Below are positions 8,862-19,059 of a stretch of 64,000 nt of DNA, piece after piece. Below the pieces are notes generated by a model. That model saw only the letters and a program-made list of their open reading frames with translations, had not been told where the DNA came from and searched no databases. The DNA is from Lysobacteraceae bacterium PS02065. Its GTDB lineage: Bacteria > Pseudomonadota > Gammaproteobacteria > Xanthomonadales > Rhodanobacteraceae. Positions within the stretch are counted from its first letter, which is position 1. Each line of letters begins with the position of its first letter. The translations under genes and the position numbers were made by a program. The stretch lies in the NCBI GenBank assembly GCA_029959555.1, contig JASCPI010000013.1, positions 1 through 64,000 on the forward strand. The letters run 5' to 3'.

Positions 8862-9506
8862 ATGCCCACACCCGCCCGCCACGAGGTCCGCCGCGTACGC
8901 CAGCGCGCGCGTTACGACGCCGCCTCGATCCACGCGATCCTCGACGCCGCGTGGCTGTGCCACGTCGCCTTCGCCGCCGACGAAGGCCAGCCGTTCGTGA
9001 TCCCGATGCTGTATGCACGCGACGGCGACACGCTGCTGCTGCACGGCTCGATCGCCAGCCGCCTCATGCGCACGCTCGGCGACGGCGTGCGCGCGAGCAT
9101 CGCGGTGACGCTGCTCGACGGCCTCGTGTTCGCGCGCTCGCATTTCCACCACTCGGCCAACTACCGCTCGGTCGTCGCGTTCGGCCGCGCCATGCCGGTG
9201 ACCGACGCCGACGAGAAAGCCGCAGCCCTCGCGCGCTTCGTCGACGCGATGATCCCCGGCCGTGCCGCCGAGTCGCGCGCAGCCGACCGCAACGAGCTCG
9301 CCGCGACGATGCTGCTGCGCTTCACGATCGAGGACGCGAGCGCGAAGGTGCGCGAAGGCGGGCCCAAGGACGATCCCGCCGATGCCGCACTGCCCGTCTG
9401 GAGCGGCGTCGTGCCGATGGCGCTCGCCTACGGCGAGCCGATCGTCGCGGACGACGCGACGCCGGGCGTCGATGCGCCTGCGTCCGCGCGCCGCCTGGTC
9501 GGCTGA
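8862..9506 (+). CDS. Pyridoxamine 5'-phosphate oxidase-like flavin-binding protein (NimA-like)
   Basis: The 214-residue protein has the split-barrel FMN-binding fold of the pyridoxamine oxidase superfamily. The N-terminal helix and strand (residues 13-48) end in QPFVIPMLYARDG, and LLDGLVFARSHFHHSANYRSV contains the flavin-contact region typical of NimA/nitroimidazole-reductase relatives. The exact substrate is unknown. The pairing with a divergent MocR-type regulator, which would itself bind PLP, fits a link to B6 vitamers, but that is inference. The ATG at 8862 matches the family N terminus; upstream in-frame ATG codons lie in the divergent promoter. Confidence 0.85.
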   Translation: MPTPARHEVRRVRQRARYDAASIHAILDAAWLCHVAFAADEGQPFVIPMLYARDGDTLLLHGSIASRLMRTLGDGVRASIAVTLLDGLVFARSHFHHSANYRSVVAFGRAMPVTDADEKAAALARFVDAMIPGRAAESRAADRNELAATMLLRFTIEDASAKVREGGPKDDPADAALPVWSGVVPMALAYGEPIVADDATPGVDAPASARRLVG

Positions 9507-9604
9507 GGCACGACGACCGGCGGTTCCGCGCCACCGGCGCGAGCCGCTAAGATCGCGGGTCCCCAGGAAGGCCCGCTGCATGCCGCGACCGATCGTCCAC
9601 GCCG

Positions 9605-10030
9605 ATGTCCTCTGAAGGCCGGCACCGCCCGCAGTTCGTCGTCGGCCTCGCCACGGCGCTCATGTGCGCACTCGCCGCGGGCGCGGTGTGGTGTGTGGCG
9701 CAGCTCTACCTGCGCATGGATCTCGTCGTGCTCGCGCTGCCGACTGGCGCGCTCGTCGCATGGGCGCTGCGCAACCATGGTTTCTCGCGCACGCTCTCCG
9801 GCAGCGCGGTCGCCGCCGCGCTCACGCTGCTCGCCTGCGCCTACGCGAGCTACCTGCTCGCCGCGGCCAAGGTCGCCACATTCCTCGGCCTGCCGATGCG
9901 CTCCACACTGCTGGCGATCGGCCCCGAGATGGCCGCCGCGGTGAGCTGGGCCGACATGACCGGCTTCCACATCGGCACGATCGTGCTCGCCGCGGTGCTG
10001 TCGGCGTGGCTGGTGTGGCGTTCGCGCTGA
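9605..10030 (+). CDS. Uncharacterised four-helix inner-membrane protein
   Basis: The 141-residue protein has four predicted membrane segments: about 10-34, 36-54, 62-88 and 112-137. The first loop is short. A semi-polar third loop contains LGLPMRSTLLAIGPEM. No catalytic or transport motif is visible and I do not recognise the family. The gene follows the flavin-oxidase gene by 98 bp on the same strand, so co-transcription is possible. Downstream is a 348-bp spacer with inverted repeats. Confidence 0.7.
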   Translation: MSSEGRHRPQFVVGLATALMCALAAGAVWCVAQLYLRMDLVVLALPTGALVAWALRNHGFSRTLSGSAVAAALTLLACAYASYLLAAAKVATFLGLPMRSTLLAIGPEMAAAVSWADMTGFHIGTIVLAAVLSAWLVWRSR

Positions 10031-10148
10031 AGCGGCCCGCCCGAAGGGCACACGCGTGGTGACGAGTCACCGAAGGTGATCTCATCGTGGATACCGCGAC
10101 ACGAGCGGTCGACGCGACGAGGGTGATGCTGCGCACCGATCCGCATGA

Positions 10149-10180
10149 TGGCGGAATCCGCTGCGCGGGTTCCGCCCTAC
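10149..10180 (-). repeat. REP family A unit (inverted copy)
   Basis: ATGGCGGAATCCGC..GGTTCCGCCCTAC is the reverse complement of the unit 24 bp to its right. Family A has six copies in this window, all intergenic: 10149, 10205, 39653, 39743, 39793 and 53803. Each unit is itself palindromic (GGGCGGAACC against GATTCCGCC), so it can form a hairpin. Confidence 0.75.
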
Positions 10181-10204
10181 ACGAGCGGCTCTGACGCCTC
10201 GCGC

Positions 10205-10238
10205 GTAGGGCGGAACCGCCGAAGGCGATTCCGCCGTG
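10205..10238 (+). repeat. REP family A unit
   Basis: GTAGGGCGGAACC..GGCGATTCCGCCGTG. It forms a convergent pair with the copy at 10149-10180, a BIME-like layout in the 3' region between two converging genes. Confidence 0.75.
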
Positions 10239-10378
10239 CTCACCCGAGATACGGTCGGCGGATACGACGCGACGACATCCCGATCCGAAGGGTCACCTCG
10301 GACTTGAAGCGCTGAGCGTCCCCACGGTGGACTCCGCCGCGTGCGTTCCGCGCCATGCGACGGTCGCGATCGCCGGAC

Positions 10379-11788
10379 TCAGTGCCCGCCGCCGCCCTCG
10401 ATCGCCTTGAGCTCGGCGCCGAGCTGGTTGGCCGCGTCCTTGCCGTCGGCGTAGAGCATGCGCGTGTTGTCGGCGTAGAACAGCGCGTTCTCGATGCCGG
10501 CGAAGCCGGTGCCCTTGCCGCGCTTGATCACGATGGTCTGGCGCGACTCGACGACGTCGAGGATCGGCATGCCGAAGATCGGCGACGACTTGTCGGTCTT
10601 CGCGGCCGGGTTCACGACGTCGTTGGCGCCGATGACGATGGCGACATCGCAGGTCTTGAACTCGGGATTGATGTCGTCCATGTCGGCGATGAGGTCGTAC
10701 GGCACGCCGGCCTCGGCGAGCAGCACGTTCATGTGGCCCGGCATGCGGCCCGCGACCGGATGGATCGCGAACTTGACGTCCTTGCCGGCCTTGATGAGCT
10801 GCTGCGAGAGCTCCCAGATCTTGTGCTGGGCCTGCGCGACGGCCATGCCGTAGCCCGGCACGATGATGACCTTCTCGGCCATGTACAGCAGCGACGCCGC
10901 ATCGGCGGCCTCGATCGGCTTCTGCGAGCCCTCGATCGCGGCGCCTTCGCCACCGCCGCCGAAGTTCGAGAACAGCACGCCGCTGATCGGCCGGTTCATC
11001 GCCTTGGCCATGAGCTGGGTCAGGAACGTGCCCGCCGCACCGACCACCATGCCGGCCACGATCAGCGCCTCGATGCCCATCACGTAGCCTTCGAACGCGA
11101 CCGCGAGGCCCGTGAACGCGTTGTAGAGCGAGATCACGACCGGCATGTCGGCGCCGCCGATCGGCAGCGTCATGAGCACGCCGAACGCGAGCGCGAGCAC
11201 GAAGAACGTGACGATGAGCCAGGGCTGCACCTGCCACGCGATCAGCGCGAGGCCGGTGGCGACGGCCGCGGCGAACACGGCGAAGTTGAAGACCTGCTGG
11301 CCGCCGAACGTGAAGCGCTTGTCCATGCGGCCGTCGAGCTTGGCCCAGGCGATGATCGAGCCGGTCATCGAGATCGCGCCGATCAGCGCGCCGAGCACCG
11401 CGAGTGCGATCGTCACGACCGGCACCGAGGCGGCGCCGACCGCCGAGAACTTGAGCAGCTCGCCCGCACCGATCGCGGCGGCCGAACCGCCGCCCATGCC
11501 GTTGAACAGCGCGACCATCTGCGGCATGTCGGTCATCGCGACCTTCTTGCCCCACAGCCAGGTCGGCACGACGCCGACCGCGATCGCGGCGATGATGAGG
11601 CCGATGTTGTGACCGCCCGTGATCGCGAACGTCGCGAGCGTCGCGATGACCATGCCGATGCCGGCCTGCACGATGCCCTTGCGCGCGGTGACCGGCGAGG
11701 CCATGCGCTTGATGCCGAGGATGAACAGCACGGCGGCGAGGAAGTAGCTCGCCTTGGCGATCCAGATCAGCGCGTTGTCGAGAGCCAT
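10379..11788 (-). CDS. pntB: NAD(P) transhydrogenase subunit beta
   Basis: This 469-residue integral membrane protein carries the rest of the proton channel plus the C-terminal NADP(H)-binding domain III. Domain III includes GYGMAVAQAQ and, further on, IGANDVVNPAA; the phrase VAGRMPGHMNVLLAEAGVPYD is typical of PntB. With the alpha subunits it transfers hydride between NADH and NADP+, driven by the proton gradient, and supplies NADPH. It is the last gene of pntAA-pntAB-pntB, 91 bp after pntAB. The ATG at 11788 gives the standard N terminus MALDNALIWIAK. Confidence 0.95.
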   Translation of the reverse strand: MALDNALIWIAKASYFLAAVLFILGIKRMASPVTARKGIVQAGIGMVIATLATFAITGGHNIGLIIAAIAVGVVPTWLWGKKVAMTDMPQMVALFNGMGGGSAAAIGAGELLKFSAVGAASVPVVTIALAVLGALIGAISMTGSIIAWAKLDGRMDKRFTFGGQQVFNFAVFAAAVATGLALIAWQVQPWLIVTFFVLALAFGVLMTLPIGGADMPVVISLYNAFTGLAVAFEGYVMGIEALIVAGMVVGAAGTFLTQLMAKAMNRPISGVLFSNFGGGGEGAAIEGSQKPIEAADAASLLYMAEKVIIVPGYGMAVAQAQHKIWELSQQLIKAGKDVKFAIHPVAGRMPGHMNVLLAEAGVPYDLIADMDDINPEFKTCDVAIVIGANDVVNPAAKTDKSSPIFGMPILDVVESRQTIVIKRGKGTGFAGIENALFYADNTRMLYADGKDAANQLGAELKAIEGGGGH

Positions 11789-11879
11789 GCGTGTTTCCCC
11801 GGGAGAGTGGCAGGCGTCGCGCCGGTGGCGCGTGCGCGTGAAGCGGTGGCCGGCGCCGTCGCGGGCGGCCGGCGATGGG

Positions 11880-12167
11880 CTACTTGTCCTTGCTCGACTT
11901 GAACATCTCGAGCATGCGTTCGGTGACGACGTAGCCGCCGGCCGCATTGCCCGCGCCGAGCGCGACGCCGATGAAGCCGATGACCTGGCCGAGCAGCGTG
12001 TCGGCATGCGCGAGCGCGATCATCGCGCCGACCAGCACGATGCCGTGCACGAAGTTCGAGCCCGACATGAGCGGCGTGTGCAGGATCACCGGCACGCGGC
12101 CGATGATCTCCTTGCCGGTGAACGCGGCGAGCATGAAGATGTAGAGCGCGAGGAATCCGTCGATCAT
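11880..12167 (-). CDS. pntAB: NAD(P) transhydrogenase subunit alpha part 2 (membrane part)
   Basis: The 95-residue hydrophobic protein has three membrane helices. The sequence HTPLMSGSNFVHGIVLVGA is characteristic of the PntA membrane domain II. In this split arrangement the alpha subunit is encoded by two genes, as in Rhodospirillum; in E. coli pntA is a single gene. It lies 58 bp downstream of pntAA and 91 bp upstream of pntB. The C-terminal KSSKDK tail is probably cytoplasmic. Confidence 0.93.
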   Translation of the reverse strand: MIDGFLALYIFMLAAFTGKEIIGRVPVILHTPLMSGSNFVHGIVLVGAMIALAHADTLLGQVIGFIGVALGAGNAAGGYVVTERMLEMFKSSKDK

Positions 12168-12225
12168 GGCGTCACCTTGCGGGGCGTGGCGTGAAGGCCG
12201 CGCGCGGCGGCCCGGGCGTGGGGCG

Positions 12226-13356
12226 TCATGCCGGGTCGACGAGCTGCCTCGTCGGCTCGTGGCGGATCTCGCCGGCGTGCGTGAGGCAGGTCTTGGCGAT
12301 GAGCTCGTCGTCCCAGTCGAGCGTGAGCGCACCGTCCGCGAGCGACAGCTCGAGGAAGTTGTACAGGTTGCGCGAATACATCTCGCTCGCGTGGATCGGC
12401 GTCGTCGCCGGCAGGTTGACCGTGCCGATGATGCTGACGCCATTGTCGGTGACGACCGTGCGGCCCGCCTCGCTGAGCTCGGTGTTGCCACCCGATTCCG
12501 CGGCGATGTCGACGATGATGGCACCGGGCTTCATGCCCGCGATCATCGCCGCGCTGATGATGCGCGGTGCACGGCGGCCCGGCACGGCGGCCGTCGTGAC
12601 GACGACGTCGATGCCCCTGAGATGATCGGCGAGCGCCTTCTGCTGCTGCTCGCGCTCCTCGGCGGTGAGCTCACGCGCGTAGCCGCCACTGCCCGCGGCG
12701 GAGACGCCGAGATCGAGGAACTTCGCGCCGAGCGATTCGATCTGCTCGCGCGTCTCGGGTCGCACGTCGAAGCCTTCGACCTGCGCGCCGAGGCGGCGTG
12801 CCGTCGCGATCGCCTGCAGGCCGGCCACGCCGGCACCGACGATGAGCACCTTGCTCGGACGGATCGTGCCGGCCGCGGTGGTCAGCATCGGGAAGAATTT
12901 CGGCGCGGCGTCGGCGGCGATCAGCACGGCCTTGTAGCCGGTCACGCCGGCCTGCGAGGACAGCACGTCCATTGCCTGCGCGCGCGTCGTGCGCGGCAGC
13001 AGTTCCATCGCGAACGCGGTGACCTTGCGGTCGCGCAGTGCCTTCGTGCGCTCGGGCGCGAGATGCGGCTGCAGGTGCGAGATCACGACGGCGCCTTCGC
13101 GCAGCTGTGCGATCTCGTCGAGCGTCGGCGGCTGCACGCGCAGCAGCACGTCGGCGCGTGCGAGTGCAGTGGCGGCATCGGCGACGATCTCGGCATCGCC
13201 GAATGTGGCATCGGCAAAGTACGCACTCGATGCGGCACCCTGCTCGATGACGAGCTGTGCGCCCCGGGCCTTGAGCTTCTTGGCGACGTCGGGTGTGAGC
13301 GCGACACGGCGCTCGCCCGGCGCGGTCTCGCGCAGTACGGCTACGACAACCGGCAT
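12226..13356 (-). CDS. pntAA: NAD(P) transhydrogenase subunit alpha part 1 (NAD-binding)
   Basis: The 376-residue soluble protein matches domain I of transhydrogenase and alanine dehydrogenase. The N-terminal ETAPGERRVALTP motif is present. The NAD-binding Rossmann loop is VLIVGAGVAGLQAIATARRLG, and the mobile-loop region follows TDNGVSIIGTVNLPA. It binds NAD(H) on the cytoplasmic side of the transhydrogenase complex. It is the first gene of the three-gene pnt operon. The stretch upstream to 13480 holds its promoter and the 3' end of the sigma-54 regulator gene. Confidence 0.95.
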   Translation of the reverse strand: MPVVVAVLRETAPGERRVALTPDVAKKLKARGAQLVIEQGAASSAYFADATFGDAEIVADAATALARADVLLRVQPPTLDEIAQLREGAVVISHLQPHLAPERTKALRDRKVTAFAMELLPRTTRAQAMDVLSSQAGVTGYKAVLIAADAAPKFFPMLTTAAGTIRPSKVLIVGAGVAGLQAIATARRLGAQVEGFDVRPETREQIESLGAKFLDLGVSAAGSGGYARELTAEEREQQQKALADHLRGIDVVVTTAAVPGRRAPRIISAAMIAGMKPGAIIVDIAAESGGNTELSEAGRTVVTDNGVSIIGTVNLPATTPIHASEMYSRNLYNFLELSLADGALTLDWDDELIAKTCLTHAGEIRHEPTRQLVDPA

Positions 13357-13480
13357 GGTCCCTCCCCCACGGTGTTCCGGAGCGGCATCCTAGCCCAACT
13401 GTCCACGTGCGGTAAGCGGCGCCGCGGCATAAGCAGCGCATTCATGCACACGGCGACCGCGGCGCCGTGTCGCGCCTGCG

Positions 13481-15382
13481 TCACGACTCCAGGCGCAGGC
13501 GCCGGTACAGCGTGCTGCGGCTGATGCCGAGCTGCTTGGCCGCCGCCGAAACGTTTCCGTTGCAAGCACTGAGCGCGCTCTCCATCGCCGCGAGCGCGAT
13601 GTCGGACAGCTCGGCGCCGTCGAACGCGACCGCGGGCAGCGCGCTGCGCGCACGGCGCAGCGATTCGGGCAGGTCGCCGACATCGACGACGCCGCCGGGT
13701 TCGCCGAGCACCTGCAGCGAGCGCAGCACGCCGACGAGCTGGCGGAAGTTGCCGGGCCACGAGGCCGCCGCGAGGCAGTCGACCGCCGCATCCGACAGCG
13801 CGAGCCCGGTCGCGTCGCAGCCGAGCTGCTGCCAGAAGCTGCGGATCACGCCGGCGCGATCCTCGTGGTCGCGCAGTGCCGGCAGGTGCACGGCGTGCTG
13901 CGCGATGCGGAAGAACAGGTCGGCACGGAAGCGCTTCTCCTCGACGGCGCTGTCGAGGTCGCAGTGCGTCGCGCAGATCACCGCGAAGTCGACCGTGACC
14001 GCGCGCCCACCGCCGAGCGGCGCAACCTCGTACTCCTGCAGCACGCGCAGCAGGCGGCTCTGCAGCGACACCGGCATGTCGCCGATCTCGTCGAGGAACA
14101 GCACGCCGCCGTCGGCCTCGCGCAGCACGCCCGAGGCCCCTTCCTTGCGCGCGCCCGTGAACGCACCGCCGACATAGCCGAACAGTTCGGCCTCGATGAG
14201 GCCTTCGGGGATCGCCGCGCAGTTCACCGCGACGAACTTGCCGCCGGCGCGCGCGCTGCGGCGATGCAGTTCGCGGGCGAAAACCTCCTTGCCCGAGCCG
14301 GTCTCGCCCTGCAGCAGGATCGGCACGTTCGCGTTGAGCAGGCGCACGCTGCGCTCGAGCTGTGCGCTCGCGACCGCATTGAACGCCGGTCGCGGCGCAC
14401 GCGGCGTCACGCGCTCGCCGGCGGCGACGACGGCCGCGGCGCGTGGACGCGACGGCGGCGCCGGATCGGTGCGCGCCGGCACGAGGTCACCGACGCGATC
14501 CACGCGTGCGTACAGCGTCGTGCCGACGTGGTCGCGCAGGCAGGTCATCGCGTCGGTGCGAGGCATCGGCGAGGCGATGAGTTCGTCGTAGCGACGGCGG
14601 CCCAGTTCGTCCCACGACAGGCCGAACAGTTCGAGCGCATGGCGGTTCGCGGCGACGAGGCGATGGTCGCGGAACGCGAGCAGGCCTTCGCGCGCGGTGC
14701 CGAGCAGCGCGGGATCCGAATGCAGGCGCAGCAGCAGCGACCACTCGCGCGAGGTCTCGGCGAACAGGCGGTGCTCGATGTGATCGACCGCGAAGCGCAC
14801 CATGCCGAGTGCGTGCATGTGGTGCACCGACGATTCGCCCGACAGGTCGAGCACGCCGGCGAGGCGGCCGTACGGATCGATGATCGGCGAGGCCGAGCAG
14901 CTCAGGATGCGGTGCGGCGCGAAGTAGTGCTCGGCACCACGCACCTCGACCGGGCGGCGCTCGACCAGCGCGGTGCCGATCGCGTTGGTGCCGGTGTGGC
15001 GTTCGCTCCACATGACGCCGGGCCGCAGCGCGACGCGCGAGGCCTTGTCGAGGAAATCGGCGCTGCCGAGCGCATCGAGCACGACGCCATCCGGCGAGGC
15101 CAGCGTGACGATGCTGCCGGTGCCACGCGCGTCCGCGTACAGCGATTCGAGTTCGGGCCGGCACAGGCGCCGCAGCGCCTCGAAGCGGTCGGTGAGCTCG
15201 CTCATCTCGCCCTGCGTCATCGGCTCGACACGCGGGCGCATCTCGGCCGAGAGGCCGAAGCCGGCGCAACGCTGCCACGACTCGAGGATCGTGTCGGGCA
15301 CGAGTCCGCGCGGGGCGTCACCGCTGTCGAAGAAGCGCCGGCGCGCAGCCTGCAGCGATGCGTTCGGGGGGTTGCGGTTCAT
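13481..15382 (-). CDS. Sigma-54-dependent activator of the AcoR type (GAF-AAA-Fis)
   Basis: The 633-residue regulator has an N-terminal GAF-type sensor region (about 60-200). A PAS-like segment follows (about 205-270) around [20 protein letters not shown]. The AAA domain carries Walker A GETGSGKE, the sigma-54 contact loop GAFTGA and Walker [15 protein letters not shown]-terminal Fis helix-turn-helix ends in [12 protein letters not shown]. AcoR relatives activate acetoin, alcohol or acetaldehyde catabolism genes. It is divergent from the aldehyde dehydrogenase, with a 17-bp palindrome 15 bp upstream of its own start. The same palindrome stands before the cytochrome/PQQ-dehydrogenase genes, so this is the likely regulator of the island. 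The ATG at 15382 gives the family-like N terminus; the frame is open far upstream but that is shadow coding. Confidence 0.92.
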   Translation of the reverse strand: MNRNPPNASLQAARRRFFDSGDAPRGLVPDTILESWQRCAGFGLSAEMRPRVEPMTQGEMSELTDRFEALRRLCRPELESLYADARGTGSIVTLASPDGVVLDALGSADFLDKASRVALRPGVMWSERHTGTNAIGTALVERRPVEVRGAEHYFAPHRILSCSASPIIDPYGRLAGVLDLSGESSVHHMHALGMVRFAVDHIEHRLFAETSREWSLLLRLHSDPALLGTAREGLLAFRDHRLVAANRHALELFGLSWDELGRRRYDELIASPMPRTDAMTCLRDHVGTTLYARVDRVGDLVPARTDPAPPSRPRAAAVVAAGERVTPRAPRPAFNAVASAQLERSVRLLNANVPILLQGETGSGKEVFARELHRRSARAGGKFVAVNCAAIPEGLIEAELFGYVGGAFTGARKEGASGVLREADGGVLFLDEIGDMPVSLQSRLLRVLQEYEVAPLGGGRAVTVDFAVICATHCDLDSAVEEKRFRADLFFRIAQHAVHLPALRDHEDRAGVIRSFWQQLGCDATGLALSDAAVDCLAAASWPGNFRQLVGVLRSLQVLGEPGGVVDVGDLPESLRRARSALPAVAFDGAELSDIALAAMESALSACNGNVSAAAKQLGISRSTLYRRLRLES

Positions 15383-15396
15383 GGCGGAATCCCGTG

Positions 15397-15413
15397 TGTC
15401 GCATTTTGCGACA
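15397..15413. promoter_or_regulatory. Palindromic upstream activating site, copy 1
   Basis: TGTCGCA-TTT-TGCGACA is a perfect 7-3-7 inverted repeat in the divergent region between the AcoR-type gene and the aldehyde dehydrogenase gene. It is about 165 bp upstream of the -24/-12 promoter at 15578, a normal distance for a sigma-54 enhancer. It also lies just upstream of the regulator start, which suggests autoregulation. The half-sites are identical to copy 2 at 20356-20372. Confidence 0.75.
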
Positions 15414-15577
15414 CTGTCGAGGGAGGGTGTTCCGATACTGCGCACAGCCTTCCGGAGCGTGCAACTGCCGGTACAGCAAGGATTTTGCTGCAACACAGCA
15501 TATCCATGTCGAACCCGGCGGAAAGCCTCTGCGGGACGCTGTGCTACACCGCAACATCGGCGCGTCGAGGCGGCGCT

Positions 15578-15593
15578 TGGCACGTCCGATGCT
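15578..15593 (+). promoter_or_regulatory. Sigma-54 (-24/-12) promoter of the aldehyde dehydrogenase gene
   Basis: TGGCACG-TCCG-ATGCT has GG and GC dinucleotides exactly 12 bp apart and a full TGGCACG -24 element; the -12 element is one base off TTGC. It lies 42 bp upstream of the ATG at 15635. Together with the upstream palindrome and the adjacent sigma-54 activator this is a strong assignment. Confidence 0.75.
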
Positions 15594-15634
15594 CCACAGG
15601 AGGGGCCATTCCTCTCCACCGGAGTTCCCGCGTC

Positions 15635-17155
<1,521 letters not shown>

Positions 17156-17163
17156 TCGACCCT

Positions 17164-17187
17164 GCGCCGCCCCGACCGGGGCGGCGC
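17164..17187 (+). terminator. Hairpin after the aldehyde dehydrogenase gene
   Basis: GCGCCGCCCC-GACC-GGGGCGGCGC, a 10-bp perfect stem, begins eight bases after the stop codon and is followed by ATTTCCC. The T-run is weak, so termination may be partial, leaving some read-through into the PQQ dehydrogenase gene. Confidence 0.6.
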
Positions 17188-17238
17188 ATTTCCCGAGCCG
17201 CATGGACCGCCCCGTGGATGCCCGGCATCCGCGAAGGA

Positions 17239-17271
17239 GGGCTGCTGCCTGCAGCCCGGGAAGTTTTCCCG
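17239..17271. promoter_or_regulatory. Two adjacent inverted repeats upstream of the Asp-x-Asp PQQ dehydrogenase
   Basis: GGGCTGC-TGCCT-GCAGCCC is immediately followed by CGGGAA-GTT-TTCCCG, sharing one base. They lie 57-89 bp before the start codon of the dehydrogenase. They could be an operator or a 5' UTR structure. No -24/-12 pair or palindromic activating site was found in this spacer, so this gene may be controlled differently from its neighbours. Confidence 0.35.
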
Positions 17272-17327
17272 AATCGCGCCACCCGACCGATCCATCCGCC
17301 ACGACCCTCGAACAGGACGACACCGCC

Positions 17328-19046
17328 ATGAAGCCCGTCTCGCCATCGTCGCCCGCACGCCAGCGTGCGCTCTCGCTCTCCCTCGCCGTGCTCGCCTGCC
17401 TCGCCGCCGGCGCCACACACGCTGCCGACTACCCGCCCGTGACCGATGCGCGCCTCGTCGCGGCCGGCAGCGACGACGGCTGGCTCATGTACCGCCGTGA
17501 CTACGCGAGCACGGGCTACGCGCCGTTCAAGGACATCAACACCGGCAACGTGGCCTCGCTCAAGCTCGCCTACGAACTCAAGACCGGCCTCGATGTCGGC
17601 CACGAGTCTCCGCCGGTCGTCAACGGCAACTACCTCTACGTGACCACGCCGCGCAGCAAGATCTACGCGCTCGACGCGACCACCGGCAAGGAACTGTGGA
17701 AGTACGAGCACGACCTCTCCGACACCGGCCTCAAGACCGTGTGCTGCGATGTCGTCAACCGCGGCGTCGCGCTGTACGAGGACAAGGTCTACATCGCCAC
17801 GCTCAACAACGACCTCGTCGCGCTCGACGCGAAGACCGGCAAGATCGCCTGGAAGAAGAAGCTCGAGAAGCCCGACCTCGGCTACGCGATGACGCTCGCG
17901 CCGCTCGTGGTCAAGGGCAAGGTCGTGGTCGGCGTCTCGGGTGGCGAGTACGGCGCGCGCGGCTACGTCGCCGCGTTCGACGCCAAGACCGGCAAGCAGG
18001 CGTGGAAACAGCACACCGTGCCGGCACCGAACGAGCCGGGCGGCGACACCTGGCCGAAGGGCGCCTACAAGAACGGCGGCGGCGCTGCGTGGCTCACCGG
18101 CAGCTACGACCCCGACACCGACACGCTGCTGTGGGGCGTCGGCAACCCGGGCCCGTGGCTCGCGACGATGCGCCCCGGCGACAACCTCTACACCGACTCG
18201 GTCATCGCGCTCAATCCGGGCGACGGCAAGATCAAGTGGCACTACCAGTACACGCCCAACGACACCTGGGACTACGACGGCACCAACGAGCCCGTGCTCA
18301 CCGACATCAACCACGGCGGCAAGGCCTACAAGGCGCTCGTCTCGGCGAGCCGCAACGGCTGGTTCTATGCGATCGACCGCACCAACGGCAAGCTCATCTA
18401 CGCCGAGAAGTTCACCACCGCGACGTCGGTGAAGGGCTTCGAGAACGGCAAGCCGGTCACCGACGACACGCTGCGCCCGACCATCGACAAGGAAGTGTTC
18501 ACCTGCCCGAGCTTCCTCGGCGGCAAGAACTGGTGGCCGATCGCGGTCAGTCCCGACACGCACTACGCCTACGTGCCGACGCTGCACTCGTGCATGACCA
18601 TCAAGGGCGTGCCGGTGAGCTACAAGGCCGGCCTGCCCTACCTCGGTGCGCAGTTCAAGGTGATGCGCGACCCGGCCTTCAAGAACCAGTGGGGCTCGGT
18701 GCAGGCGATCGACCTCAACACGGGCAAGCAGGCCTGGACGTTCCCGTCCGAGCTGCCGTGGAACAGCGGCATGCTGGCGACCGCCGGCGGCCTGCTGTTC
18801 TCGGGCAGCGCCGACGGCTACCTGCACGCGTTCGATGCCAAGACCGGCAAGGTGCTGTGGAAGAGCCCGCAGACCAGCTCCGGCATCATCGGCGTGCCGA
18901 GCACGTGGCGCGTCAACGGCAAGCAGTTCGTCGGCATCTGGGCCGGCTGGGGCGGCGCGTCGCCGATCTGGGGCGGCGAGATGGCCGAGGATCCGCGCGT
19001 GAAGAACATCCCGCTGGGCGGCCACCTCTACGTGTTCTCGCTGTAA
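17328..19046 (+). CDS. PQQ-dependent alcohol dehydrogenase with lanthanide-type Asp-x-Asp signature
   Basis: The 572-residue periplasmic quinoprotein has a signal peptide (about 1-34, ending THAA) and repeated beta-propeller blades ([11 protein letters not shown] and similar). A vicinal Cys139-Cys140 pair is present (VCCDVVNRG). Metal ligands are Glu207 and Asn273 (GVGNPGPW), and the catalytic base is Asp315. Two residues on is Asp317 (TWDYDGTNE). The extra Asp is the known marker of lanthanide-dependent XoxF and PedH enzymes; calcium enzymes have Ala or Ser there. The substrate may be methanol, ethanol or another alcohol; the sequence does not decide. Electrons would pass to the cytochrome encoded 13 bp downstream. 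The length and ADH-type sequence make a strict xoxF label unsafe. Confidence 0.92.
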   Translation: MKPVSPSSPARQRALSLSLAVLACLAAGATHAADYPPVTDARLVAAGSDDGWLMYRRDYASTGYAPFKDINTGNVASLKLAYELKTGLDVGHESPPVVNGNYLYVTTPRSKIYALDATTGKELWKYEHDLSDTGLKTVCCDVVNRGVALYEDKVYIATLNNDLVALDAKTGKIAWKKKLEKPDLGYAMTLAPLVVKGKVVVGVSGGEYGARGYVAAFDAKTGKQAWKQHTVPAPNEPGGDTWPKGAYKNGGGAAWLTGSYDPDTDTLLWGVGNPGPWLATMRPGDNLYTDSVIALNPGDGKIKWHYQYTPNDTWDYDGTNEPVLTDINHGGKAYKALVSASRNGWFYAIDRTNGKLIYAEKFTTATSVKGFENGKPVTDDTLRPTIDKEVFTCPSFLGGKNWWPIAVSPDTHYAYVPTLHSCMTIKGVPVSYKAGLPYLGAQFKVMRDPAFKNQWGSVQAIDLNTGKQAWTFPSELPWNSGMLATAGGLLFSGSADGYLHAFDAKTGKVLWKSPQTSSGIIGVPSTWRVNGKQFVGIWAGWGGASPIWGGEMAEDPRVKNIPLGGHLYVFSL

Positions 19047-19059
19047 GGAGCGCCACGGC

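Larger units (their letters stand above)
10031..10378. other. Intergenic spacer with a REP pair
   Basis: This 348-bp gap separates the membrane-protein gene from the convergent pntB. It holds an inverted pair of REP-like units (annotated separately). I see no credible gene: short frames read through the repeats and are composition artefacts. Confidence 0.6.

Noticed and set aside
9428..10146. Minus-strand frames near the 9.4-10.1 kb membrane gene
   Set aside because: They are Arg-rich translations through the REP region and the reverse of a clear membrane protein.
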